NCBI GenBank assembly: GCA_021828605.1
Contig: JAJZEG010000082.1
Coordinates: 1 to 10,110, forward strand
DNA from: Pseudomonadota bacterium
GTDB taxonomy: Bacteria > Pseudomonadota > Alphaproteobacteria > Acetobacterales > Acetobacteraceae
Length of the DNA: 10,110 bases
Direction of reading: 5' to 3'
Each line of letters starts with the position of its first letter. Position 1 is the first letter of the stretch. The notes below the pieces were generated by a model. That model had not been told where the DNA came from and ran no database searches. It worked only from the letters and a program-made list of their open reading frames with translations. Below, in pieces: positions 1 through 5,812 of the stretch. A program made the translations under genes and the position numbers.

Positions 1-8
1 CGATCTAG

Positions 9-185
9 TTTGTCAAGAAATCGGCGATGACCGCCGATGAGGTCGCGCGGATCGGGCTGGACGCGCTGGCGAAGGGGCGCTCAAGCGTGGTGGCCGGGGC
101 GATGAATGCGGCGATGGCGTTTGGCACGAGGTTTGCCCCGCGCGCGTTGGCCGCGAAAATTGCGTTTCGAACCGTCAAACCGTAA
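9..185 (+). CDS. 3' fragment of a short-chain dehydrogenase/reductase (SDR)
   Basis: Frame 3 reads FVKKSAMTADEVARIGLDAL, then a stretch with VVAGAMNAAMAFGTRFAPRAL, and stops with TAA at 183-185. This resembles the C-terminal tail of classical SDR oxidoreductases of the DltE/YqjQ-like group, where a 'MTAxEVARxGxDAL' helix and a 'VVxGxxNxxMAFxxRxAPR' segment follow the catalytic domain. The Rossmann fold and the Tyr-Lys catalytic pair would lie left of the window. An in-frame TAG sits at 6-8, so the frame cannot simply continue to the window edge. Either the gene is frameshifted or interrupted, or the first bases are at a faulty sequence end. An internal start at ATG 27-29 would give only 52 residues and no complete enzyme. 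nadQ starts 9 bases after the stop, so the two may be co-transcribed. The family call rests on about 58 residues, and the substrate is unknown. Confidence 0.55.
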   Translation, partial: FVKKSAMTADEVARIGLDALAKGRSSVVAGAMNAAMAFGTRFAPRALAAKIAFRTVKP

Positions 186-194
186 CCGATTGAC

Positions 195-1097
195 ATGGCG
201 CAAAGCGCGCAAACGATCCATGCGGAACTGATCGCCGTTTTAGTTGCGGTGACGCAAGGGGTTCCGCGCGTGCTGACATTGGCGGATGGCAGCACCTTAC
301 CCGAAGGACCGTTAGAGCCCACGCATCGCTCGTTGCAGGCGGGGTTGCGCGCATGGGTTGAGCAGCAAACCCATCATCCGCTCGGTTATGTTGAGCAGCT
401 CTACACCTTTGCCGATCAGGCACGGCGCTTCGAGGCCCGCGGTGCGGAGCGCAGCATCTCGATTTCCTATTTGGGATTAACCCGCGAGGCGGCGCCGGAC
501 GGGATGATTTCCTGGCAGGATTGGTATCGGTATTTTCCCTGGGAAGATCAACGGGGAGGATCGGCGTTAGATGGCCGGATTACCGCTGGATTGGCGCGTT
601 GGCAGGGCCGCGATGCCGCCCGGCGGATGCGCGTGGCGCACGCTTTTGGGCTCGATGGCATCGCCTGGAATGAGGAGCTGGTGCTGGCGCGCTATCAGCT
701 TTTATACGAGGCCGGGTTGGTGCAGGAGGCGGTGCGCGATGGTCGCTTAGCGCATGGTGAACTGGTGATCGGGAGTGCGATGGTGGCGGATCATCGGCGG
801 ATTCTCGCGACCGCGATCAGCCGGTTGCGGGCCAAAATCAAATATCGGCCTGTTGTGTTTGAATTGATGGCGGAAAGCTTTTCCCTGCTTGATTTGCAAC
901 GCTGCGTCGAGGCGTTGGCGGGGCAGCGTGTGCATAAATCGAACTTTCGCCGGGTGATGGAGGGTCAAAATCTGTTGGAAGAGACCGGGAAACTTACCTC
1001 CGGGCCGGGGCGACCGGCGAAATTATTCCGGTTTCGCGCAGCGGTTCGCACTGAGCGCGATGTCAGCGATACCCGTGTGCCAACGATGCGGACTTGA
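195..1097 (+). CDS. nadQ: NadQ-type NAD biosynthesis repressor (Nudix-like domain plus winged helix)
   Basis: A 300-residue protein of the NrtR/NadQ group of Nudix-derived regulators, which in Alphaproteobacteria control nadABC. Residues of about 8-130 form the Nudix-like sensor, with GPLEPTHRSLQAGLRAWVE (38-56) and LGYVEQLYTFAD (63-74). The catalytic Nudix box GX5EX7REUXEEXGU is not recognisable, so it is expected to bind a nucleotide ligand rather than hydrolyse it. Residues of about 215-282 (FELMAESFSLLDLQRCVEAL, then HKSNFRRVM and GRPAKLFRFR) match the C-terminal winged helix-turn-helix of this family. Start ATG 195 has no clear Shine-Dalgarno and lies 9 bases after the SDR stop, which suggests coupled translation. 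The next gene on the same strand is nadA, 98 bases away, with a perfect palindrome between them. The ligand is not shown by the sequence; NAD-related nucleotides are expected from NrtR. The last ~18 residues after the winged helix look unstructured. Confidence 0.85.
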   Translation: MAQSAQTIHAELIAVLVAVTQGVPRVLTLADGSTLPEGPLEPTHRSLQAGLRAWVEQQTHHPLGYVEQLYTFADQARRFEARGAERSISISYLGLTREAAPDGMISWQDWYRYFPWEDQRGGSALDGRITAGLARWQGRDAARRMRVAHAFGLDGIAWNEELVLARYQLLYEAGLVQEAVRDGRLAHGELVIGSAMVADHRRILATAISRLRAKIKYRPVVFELMAESFSLLDLQRCVEALAGQRVHKSNFRRVMEGQNLLEETGKLTSGPGRPAKLFRFRAAVRTERDVSDTRVPTMRT

Positions 1098-1123
1098 CTT
1101 TGCCTGGACCCGTCACATTATAC
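1094..1123 (+). promoter_or_regulatory. Candidate sigma-70 promoter upstream of nadA
   Basis: TTGACT at 1094-1099 and TTATAC at 1118-1123 are separated by 18 bases, a good housekeeping-type -35/-10 pair. The -35 overlaps the nadQ stop codon. Transcription would start near 1130, leaving a leader of about 65 bases that contains a short GC hairpin with a T-run and then the palindromic operator. An alternative is a -10 inside the operator (TATACT 1165-1170 or TATAAT 1180-1185), but neither has a convincing -35 at the right distance. Confidence 0.4.
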
Positions 1124-1133
1124 CGTGCTCGTC

Positions 1134-1154
1134 GCGGCCCTGCCGCATTTTTTT
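1134..1154 (+). terminator. Short GC hairpin with T-run after nadQ (terminator or attenuator)
   Basis: GCGGC (1134-1138) pairs with GCCGC (1142-1146) around the loop CCT, and after one A comes a run of seven T (1148-1154). The form is that of an intrinsic terminator with a short but fully G-C stem. It may end the nadQ transcript, which would uncouple nadQ from nadABC, or act as a weak attenuator in the nadA leader. The 5-bp stem is near the lower limit, so its efficiency is uncertain. Confidence 0.4.
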
Positions 1155-1162
1155 GAACCTAT

Positions 1163-1185
1163 ATTATACTCAATTTGAGTATAAT
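1163..1185 (+). promoter_or_regulatory. Probable NadQ operator: perfect 11+1+11 palindrome
   Basis: ATTATACTCAA (1163-1173) and TTGAGTATAAT (1175-1185) are exact reverse complements around a single T at 1174. This AT-rich 23-bp palindrome sits in a GC-rich neighbourhood, directly before the nadA ribosome site. A dyad placed between a NadQ-family gene and nadA is what is expected of the operator for this regulator; binding is inferred. The left arm holds a -10-like TATACT and the right arm a perfect TATAAT, so bound repressor would block either promoter initiation or elongation. Confidence 0.75.
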
Positions 1186-1195
1186 GGAGCGATGA

Positions 1196-2176
1196 ATGGT
1201 CCTGTTGGTTACCGATCCTGCCTATGCCGCGCTGGCGCATCATATGCCGCCTGCGGAGTTTGCGTTGTTGCAGGAGGATATTTCCGCGATCCGCGCGCTG
1301 AAACGCACGCGCAATGCGATTATTCTGGCGCATAATTATCAGACGCCCGAAATTTATCACGGGGTGGCCGATATTACCGGCGATAGTTTGGCGCTGGCGC
1401 GGGAGGCTGCCACCGCGCAGGCCGATGTGATTGTGATGGCGGGCGTGCATTTCATGGCCGAGACCGCGAAATTGCTTAATCCAGGTAAAACCGTGCTGAT
1501 CCCGGATTCCCGCGCGGGCTGTTCGCTTGCGGAGAGCATTACCGCTGAGGATGTGCGCGGCTTGCGCGCGCGCTATCCCGGCGTGCCGCTGATTGCCTAT
1601 GTGAATACTTCGGCGGCGGTGAAGGCCGAGGTGGATTATTGCTGCACGTCGGGCAACGCGAAACAGGTGGTCGAGTTCGCGGCACGCGCGGCGGGGACCG
1701 ACCGGGTGGTGATGCTGCCGGATCGGTATCTGGCGGCGAACACCGCGCGCGATACGGCGGTGCAAATTATTCCCTGGGATGGTGCCTGCGAGGTGCATGA
1801 ACGCTTCACCCGCGCCGATATCGCGCAGGTGCGCGCGCAATATGATCAGGTGACGGTGCTGGCCCATCCGGAATGCCCGGAGGAGGTGATCGCGGCGGCG
1901 GATTTCTCCGGATCGACGGCGGGAATGGTGCAGTTCATCGCGCAAAATCAACCAAAACGGGTGGCGCTGATCACTGAATGTTCGATGAGCGATAATTTGG
2001 CGTCGCAGTTCAAGGCCGTTGAATTCGTCAAACCCTGTAATTTGTGCCCGCATATGAAGCGGATCACGCTGGGCAAGATCCGTCAGGCGCTGGAGACGAT
2101 GCAGGAGGCGATCGAGATCGAGCCGGACCTCGCCGCGCGGGCGCGGGTTTCAGTCGAGCGAATGCTCGCGATATGA
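1196..2176 (+). CDS. nadA: Quinolinate synthase NadA
   Basis: This 326-residue protein condenses iminoaspartate with dihydroxyacetone phosphate to give quinolinate, using an oxygen-sensitive [4Fe-4S] cluster in the cytosol. Family motifs run the whole length: AHNYQTPEIYHGVADITGDS (45-64), VHFMAETAKLLNPGKTVLIP (84-103), YVNTSAAVKAEVD (135-147), LPDRYLA (174-180), AHPECPEE (223-230) and ECSMSDN (261-267). The expected cluster ligands are Cys109 (DSRAGCSLAES), Cys198 (WDGACEVHERF) and Cys284 (CNLCPHMKRITLGK), all present. Start ATG 1196 is preceded by GGAG at 1186-1189 with 6 bases spacing; ATG 1192 is out of frame. The stop overlaps the nadB start (ATGA). Expression is probably repressed by NadQ at the palindrome just upstream. 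Confidence 0.96.
   Translation: MVLLVTDPAYAALAHHMPPAEFALLQEDISAIRALKRTRNAIILAHNYQTPEIYHGVADITGDSLALAREAATAQADVIVMAGVHFMAETAKLLNPGKTVLIPDSRAGCSLAESITAEDVRGLRARYPGVPLIAYVNTSAAVKAEVDYCCTSGNAKQVVEFAARAAGTDRVVMLPDRYLAANTARDTAVQIIPWDGACEVHERFTRADIAQVRAQYDQVTVLAHPECPEEVIAAADFSGSTAGMVQFIAQNQPKRVALITECSMSDNLASQFKAVEFVKPCNLCPHMKRITLGKIRQALETMQEAIEIEPDLAARARVSVERMLAI
2155..2168 (+). promoter_or_regulatory. Small hairpin over the nadB ribosome site
   Basis: CGAGC (2155-2159) and GCTCG (2164-2168) form a 5-bp stem with the loop GAAT, inside the last codons of nadA and 4 bases before the nadB ATG at 2173. The only Shine-Dalgarno-like bases (GAGCGA) lie in the stem and loop. Ribosomes finishing nadA would open it, which fits translational coupling through the ATGA overlap. 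The fold is inferred from complementarity only, and such short stems also arise by chance. Confidence 0.3.
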
Positions 2177-3684
2177 ACGCGCTTTCGGCCCTCGCCGATC
2201 GGCCGGTGATTATTGGCGCTGGGTTGGCCGGGCTGGCCGCCGCGTTGGAGGCCGCTCCGCGCCCGGTGGTGCTCATCACGGCGGGGACGCTGAGCGATGG
2301 GGCGGCGAGTCTGTGGTCGCAAGGCGGGATCGCGGCGGCGATTGGTGCCGATGATAATGTGGCGCTGCACGGCGCGGATACGTTGGCGGCGGGAGATGGG
2401 CTGTGCGATCCGGTGGCGGTGGCGCGGATTATCGGTGCGGGCCCGTCGGTTATTGAGCGGTTGGTCGGTCTGGGGGTTGAATTTGACCGTGATGCCTCCG
2501 GGCAGATCGCGCTCGGGCTGGAGGCGGTGCATGGGCGGCGGCGGATCGTGCATGTGCGTGATCATACTGGTGCGGCGGTTACCGCGGCGGCAGCGGCGGC
2601 GGTGCGTAAGGCTGCGCATATCACGCTGATTGAACATGCGGCGGCGCTGCATATTGCGGTGCGTGACAATCGGGTGGTCGGGGTTTGGATTGCGACCGGC
2701 GATGGCGTGCAGTTTTTGCGCAGTGGCGCAGTGTTGCTCGCGACTGGCGGGGCGGCGGGATTATATCGGGCTTCCAGCGCACCAGGCGGGGCCACCGGAT
2801 CGGGCATTGCCTTGGCGGCGGAGGCCGGGGCGGTGTTGCGGGATTTGGAGTTCATGCAGTTCCACCCGACCGGCTTGGATGCCGGGGCCTCGCCTTTGCC
2901 GTTAATTTCCGAGGCGGTGCGCGGCGAGGGTGCGGTGCTTGTTGATGAGACCGGCGCGCGGTTCATTGATGAATTGCTGCCGCGCGATGTCGTGGCGCGC
3001 GCGATTCATGCCCATCAAGCTAAGGGTCATCGCTGCTTTTTGGATGCGACGGCGATTGGCGCGCGGTTTGCCACGCGGTTTCCCTCGATTGCCCAGGCGT
3101 GTTTGCGCGCGGGGATCGATCCGGCGCATCAACTGATCCCGGTGACGCCGGTGGCCCATTATCACATGGGCGGGATTGCCGTGGATGCGGCTTGTCAAAG
3201 CACGGTGCCGGGGCTGTTTGCTGCGGGTGAGGTAGCGAGCACTGGCCTGCACGGGGCGAACCGGTTGGCGAGCAATTCGCTGCTTGAGGCGTTCGTGACC
3301 GGGGCGGATGTTGGATTTTTGTTTCGCACACTGGATGCGGCGGGCGGTGATCCGGGATCAGCATTTGCGTCGGCGTCTAGCGTTCGCGGCGGACAAATTG
3401 ATGGGGTGCGCCAAATTATGGATCGGGATTTGTTCGTGCAACGCAATCGCGCGGGGATGCGCCGGGCGATTGCCGCCTTGTTGCCCAAAGCACAGCATGA
3501 TCCGGCTGCTTTGGTGGCGTTGATGATTGCGGTCAGCGCGCATGATCGGCTGGAGAGCCGGGGTGGCCATGCGAGCCTTGATCATCCCGCGCGCGGCAGC
3601 GGGCCGCCGGTATCGTCGCAAGTGACCCTCGTTGAGGCTTTGCAGCGGGCGCGGACGATTTTGCGTCCGAGGATTGCGGCATGA
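2173..3684 (+). CDS. nadB: L-aspartate oxidase NadB
   Basis: A 503-residue FAD flavoprotein that oxidises L-aspartate to iminoaspartate, the unstable substrate passed to NadA. The FAD-binding GAGLAG lies at 15-20, followed by [11 protein letters not shown] (47-56). The fumarate reductase/succinate dehydrogenase-type core shows [10 protein letters not shown] (226-235, His231), [13 protein letters not shown] (244-256), PRDVVARAI (270-278, Arg271), [10 protein letters not shown] (329-338, His331) and [20 protein letters not shown] (352-371, Arg364). [14 protein letters not shown] (461-474) in the C-terminal helical domain matches the ESRGxHxxxDxP signature. The size is normal for the family. I chose ATG 2173 because it overlaps the nadA stop; the frame stays open upstream to 2044, but that part lies inside nadA and lacks family similarity. 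The end overlaps nadC by four bases. Confidence 0.96.
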   Translation: MNALSALADRPVIIGAGLAGLAAALEAAPRPVVLITAGTLSDGAASLWSQGGIAAAIGADDNVALHGADTLAAGDGLCDPVAVARIIGAGPSVIERLVGLGVEFDRDASGQIALGLEAVHGRRRIVHVRDHTGAAVTAAAAAAVRKAAHITLIEHAAALHIAVRDNRVVGVWIATGDGVQFLRSGAVLLATGGAAGLYRASSAPGGATGSGIALAAEAGAVLRDLEFMQFHPTGLDAGASPLPLISEAVRGEGAVLVDETGARFIDELLPRDVVARAIHAHQAKGHRCFLDATAIGARFATRFPSIAQACLRAGIDPAHQLIPVTPVAHYHMGGIAVDAACQSTVPGLFAAGEVASTGLHGANRLASNSLLEAFVTGADVGFLFRTLDAAGGDPGSAFASASSVRGGQIDGVRQIMDRDLFVQRNRAGMRRAIAALLPKAQHDPAALVALMIAVSAHDRLESRGGHASLDHPARGSGPPVSSQVTLVEALQRARTILRPRIAA

Positions 3685-4523
3685 GCCTGCCTGATTTGCT
3701 GATTGAACCGGTTGTCCGTGCGGCTTTGGCGGAGGATTTGGGGCGGGCGGGTGATATCACCAGCGAGGCGGTTATTCCGGCGGAGGTGCGCGCGACGGTT
3801 AATTTCGTGGCGCGCGAAGCAGGCGTGATTGCCGGGATTGATTGTGCGCGGATTGCCTTTGCGCTGCTCGATCCGAGCCTGTTGTTCGTCGGCCGGATCG
3901 CCGATGGTTCGCCGGTGGTGCCGGGTTCGGTGATTGCCAGCGTGGCCGGGGCGGCGCGGCCGATTTTGGCGGCGGAGCGGGTCGCGCTGAATTTCCTGGC
4001 CCAACTTTCTGGCGTGGCCACTGCGACGGCAGGGATTGTCGCCGCGATTGCGCATACCAAAGCGCGGCTGAGCTGCACCCGCAAGACCGTGCCGAATTTG
4101 CGATTTTTGCAAAAATACGCGGTGCGGGCTGGCGGCGGGGCCAATCATCGGTTTGGGCTGGATGATGCGGTGCTGATCAAAGACAACCACATCGCCATCG
4201 CCGGTGGAGTGGGGATCGCGATTGCGCGGGCGCGGGCGGCGATTGGCCATTTGGTGAAAATCGAGTGCGAGGTCGATACGCTGGCGCAGTTGGAGCAGGC
4301 ATTAGCGGCGGGGGCCGATGCGGTATTGCTCGATAATATGGACCCGGCGATGCTGCGCGCGGCAGTGGCGATGATTGATGGTCGGGCCATTGCCGAGGCC
4401 TCCGGGCGGATTACCCCCGCGAGCGCACCGGCGATTGCTGAGAGTGGGGTGGATTTGATTTCGGCGGGGTGGCTAACCCATAGTAGTCGCGCTTTGGATA
4501 TTGGTCTCGATTTTGTGGAGTAA
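3681..4523 (+). CDS. nadC: Nicotinate-nucleotide pyrophosphorylase (quinolinate phosphoribosyltransferase) NadC
   Basis: This 280-residue type II phosphoribosyltransferase converts quinolinate and PRPP to nicotinate mononucleotide, CO2 and pyrophosphate. Visible motifs are [14 protein letters not shown] (15-28), [17 protein letters not shown] (98-114), [20 protein letters not shown] (133-152), [17 protein letters not shown] (155-171), KIECEVDTL (193-201), LLDNM (216-220), EASGRI (239-244) and [13 protein letters not shown] (256-268). Basic and acidic residues of the known active site are present: Arg100, Arg134, His156, Arg157, Lys167, Glu195/Glu197 and Asp218. The start overlaps the nadB stop (ATGA), with GAGG at 3669-3672 spaced 8 bases from the ATG. 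As third gene of nadABC it should share the NadQ-controlled transcript. Confidence 0.96.
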   Translation: MSLPDLLIEPVVRAALAEDLGRAGDITSEAVIPAEVRATVNFVAREAGVIAGIDCARIAFALLDPSLLFVGRIADGSPVVPGSVIASVAGAARPILAAERVALNFLAQLSGVATATAGIVAAIAHTKARLSCTRKTVPNLRFLQKYAVRAGGGANHRFGLDDAVLIKDNHIAIAGGVGIAIARARAAIGHLVKIECEVDTLAQLEQALAAGADAVLLDNMDPAMLRAAVAMIDGRAIAEASGRITPASAPAIAESGVDLISAGWLTHSSRALDIGLDFVE

Positions 4524-4530
4524 TCGGCTC

Positions 4531-5013
4531 ATGGCACGCACCCCGATGATGACGGCGAGTTTGCTTGGGATCGCCGGGACGGTTCCGATGATTATGTTGT
4601 TCACGATTATCGCGACGCGTCCGCTCTCGGCGCCGGTCGCGAGCGTGAGCCTGATTGATTATGGCGCGGTGATATTAAGCTTTCTGGGCGCTGTGCATTG
4701 GGGTTTTGCACTGGAACCGGGCGGCATGGTGGGTGATGCGCGGGCGAATGACCAACGGTTGGTGTTCGGGGTGTTACCGGCGCTGATCGGGTTTTTGGCG
4801 CTGGTTTGCGTGAGCCCGCTCGGCGCGCCGCGATTGGCGTTGGCAGTGTTGATCGCTGGATTTTTTGCAACCATCCTGGCCGAGACGGTGGGTAAAGGCC
4901 GGGAATTGGTGCCGGCGCGCTATCTGGTGCTGCGCTGGGTGATCAGTTTGGTGGTGTTGGTGGTTCTGGTGGCGACCTTGTTCATCACTTTGGTGGGGAT
5001 GCGGCAGGCTTAG
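4531..5013 (+). CDS. DUF3429-like small integral membrane protein
   Basis: A 160-residue hydrophobic protein with about five predicted membrane segments: residues 8-28, 41-60, 78-96, 100-118 and 131-156. The second segment carries IDYGAVILSFLGAVHWGFAL (42-61), which resembles the conserved 'YGAxILSFLGGIxWGxAL' signature of DUF3429 proteins. The molecular role of that family is not known to me. ATG 4531 is preferred: it is 7 bases after the nadC stop with GGAG at 4517-4520. A TTG at 4501 would extend the frame into nadC, and ATG 4546 is a weaker option. The tight spacing suggests co-transcription with nadABC, so a role linked to NAD precursors is conceivable but unproven. No terminator is visible directly after it. 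The family assignment is by motif memory. Confidence 0.75.
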   Translation: MARTPMMTASLLGIAGTVPMIMLFTIIATRPLSAPVASVSLIDYGAVILSFLGAVHWGFALEPGGMVGDARANDQRLVFGVLPALIGFLALVCVSPLGAPRLALAVLIAGFFATILAETVGKGRELVPARYLVLRWVISLVVLVVLVATLFITLVGMRQA

Positions 5014-5027
5014 GGTGCGAAAAATGA

Positions 5028-5056
5028 TTGCAAGGGGGTTGTCGCGCGCGTATATA
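5028..5056 (+). promoter_or_regulatory. Candidate promoter of vapBC
   Basis: TTGCAA (5028-5033) and TATATA (5051-5056) are spaced 17 bases apart; TATAAG at 5053-5058 is an alternative -10. The -10 lies within the left arm of the inverted repeat, so the operator and core promoter overlap, as expected for an autorepressed toxin-antitoxin operon. The start site would be near 5063. The next sequence is GGAG (5077-5080), 10 bases before the vapB ATG. Confidence 0.45.
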
Positions 5057-5077
5057 AGTTGACGAGATTTATATACG
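5049..5077 (+). promoter_or_regulatory. Inverted repeat: likely VapB/VapBC operator
   Basis: CGTATATAA (5049-5057) and TTATATACG (5069-5077) are exact reverse complements separated by 11 bases. Two arms one helical turn apart fit binding of a dimeric VapB or a VapBC complex. The element covers the -10 and ends at the vapB Shine-Dalgarno. Autoregulation is known for VapBC systems; binding here is inferred from position and symmetry. Confidence 0.6.
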
Positions 5078-5090
5078 GAGCAAAAAACCG

Positions 5091-5348
5091 ATGGCGCTGA
5101 GTTTGAAGGATCTGGAGACTGATCGGCTCGCGCGCGCGGTTGCGTCCTTGACCGGCGAGAGTTTGACGGATGCGGTGCGCACCGCTTTGGCTGAACGGCT
5201 GGAGCGTGAGCGGTTGCGGCGCGGGCAGTCGGCGGGCTTGGCCGCGCGGCTGCGGGCGATTGGCGAGAAATGCGCTTCATTGCCGGATATTGATCTGCGC
5301 GCGCCCGAGCAGATTATCGGTTATGATGATCAGGGCCTTTGGCAATAA
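5091..5348 (+). CDS. vapB: VapB-type antitoxin (Rv0623/PSK regulator-like)
   Basis: An 85-residue protein that should bind and neutralise the VapC encoded next to it, and repress the shared promoter. The N-terminal part MALSLKDLETDRLARAVASL followed by TGESLTDAVRTALAERLERE (residues 21-40) matches the Rv0623-like antitoxin family, which has a short strand and helices for DNA binding and dimerisation. The C-terminal stretch from about 50, with IGEKCASLPDIDLRAPEQI (residues 56-74) and the ending GYDDQGLWQ, resembles the toxin-binding tail of this group. ATG 5091 follows GGAG at 5077-5080. The TAA stop at 5346-5348 is 3 bases before the vapC ATG, so translation is probably coupled. It carries its own promoter and operator, which marks it as a separate unit from the nad genes upstream. 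Confidence 0.88.
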   Translation: MALSLKDLETDRLARAVASLTGESLTDAVRTALAERLERERLRRGQSAGLAARLRAIGEKCASLPDIDLRAPEQIIGYDDQGLWQ

Positions 5349-5351
5349 TTG

Positions 5352-5744
5352 ATGGTGATCGATAGTTCGGCGCTGATCGCGATATTATTTCGCGAGCCCG
5401 ATGCGGCACTCTATGAAGCCGCGTTGGCCGGGGCACGGTTACGATTACTCTCGGCGGTGATCCGGGTTGAGCTTTCGCTTGTGGTCGAAGGCCGCAAGGG
5501 AGATGCCGGGCGGCTGATCCTCGATCAGTTTTTGGCCGCTGGCGATTTTGAGATTGTCAGTGTGACGGCCCACCATGCCAGCTTGGCGATTGAGGCGTTC
5601 CGCCGCTTTGGTAAAGGGCGGCATCAGGCCGGATTAAATATCGGTGATTGTTTTTCCTACGCGCTCGCCGCCGCGACCGGGTTTTCGCTGCTCTATAAGG
5701 GCGATGACTTTAGTCACACCGATATACGCAGCGCGCTCGGGTGA
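5352..5744 (+). CDS. vapC: VapC-type PIN-domain ribonuclease toxin
   Basis: A 130-residue PIN-domain protein, the usual size for VapC toxins, which cleave specific RNAs (tRNA or rRNA sites) with Mg2+ or Mn2+ and arrest growth when free of VapB. The metal-binding acidic set is complete: Asp4 (VIDSSAL), Glu40 (IRVEL), Asp99 (NIGDCFSYALA) and Asp118/Asp119 (LYKGDDFSHTDI), so the toxin looks catalytically intact. I chose ATG 5352; the codon before it, TTG 5349, could also start and would add one residue. No strong Shine-Dalgarno is seen, consistent with coupling to vapB, which ends 3 bases upstream. The target RNA cannot be told from sequence. A terminator hairpin follows 14 bases after the stop. 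Confidence 0.92.
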   Translation: MVIDSSALIAILFREPDAALYEAALAGARLRLLSAVIRVELSLVVEGRKGDAGRLILDQFLAAGDFEIVSVTAHHASLAIEAFRRFGKGRHQAGLNIGDCFSYALAAATGFSLLYKGDDFSHTDIRSALG

Positions 5745-5758
5745 GCGATACCTCGACC

Positions 5759-5801
5759 AAAAAAAGGAGCGTGACTCTGCGAGCCCCGCTCCTAACTTTT
5801 T
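5759..5801. terminator. Bidirectional intrinsic terminator between vapC and the beta-oxidation operon
   Basis: AGGAGCG (5765-5771) pairs with CGCTCCT (5787-5793); CTC/GAG (5775-5777 with 5781-5783) can extend the fold inside the loop. On the plus strand the stem is followed by AAC and TTTTT (5797-5801). On the minus strand it is followed directly by a T-run of seven (A 5759-5765 on plus), which is the stronger terminator. It lies between two convergent genes and should end vapBC on one side and the acyl-CoA dehydrogenase operon on the other. Confidence 0.8.
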
Positions 5802-5812
5802 GTTAATTCCGA

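Noticed and set aside
1060..1335. 91-codon plus-strand frame across the nadQ-nadA gap, with several Cys residues
   Set aside because: It overlaps the nadQ end, the operator and the nadA start in another frame, has no ribosome site, and the Cys residues show no known motif.
1118..2053. Long minus-strand open frame (311 codons) opposite nadA
   Set aside because: It lies almost wholly antisense to a gene with complete family motifs; its product is rich in Arg and His without recognisable motifs, as expected from the reverse strand of GC-rich coding DNA.
2044..2172. Upstream extension of the nadB frame
   Set aside because: This stretch is the 3' end of nadA in another frame and adds no aspartate oxidase similarity; ATG 2173 at the ATGA overlap gives the normal N-terminus.
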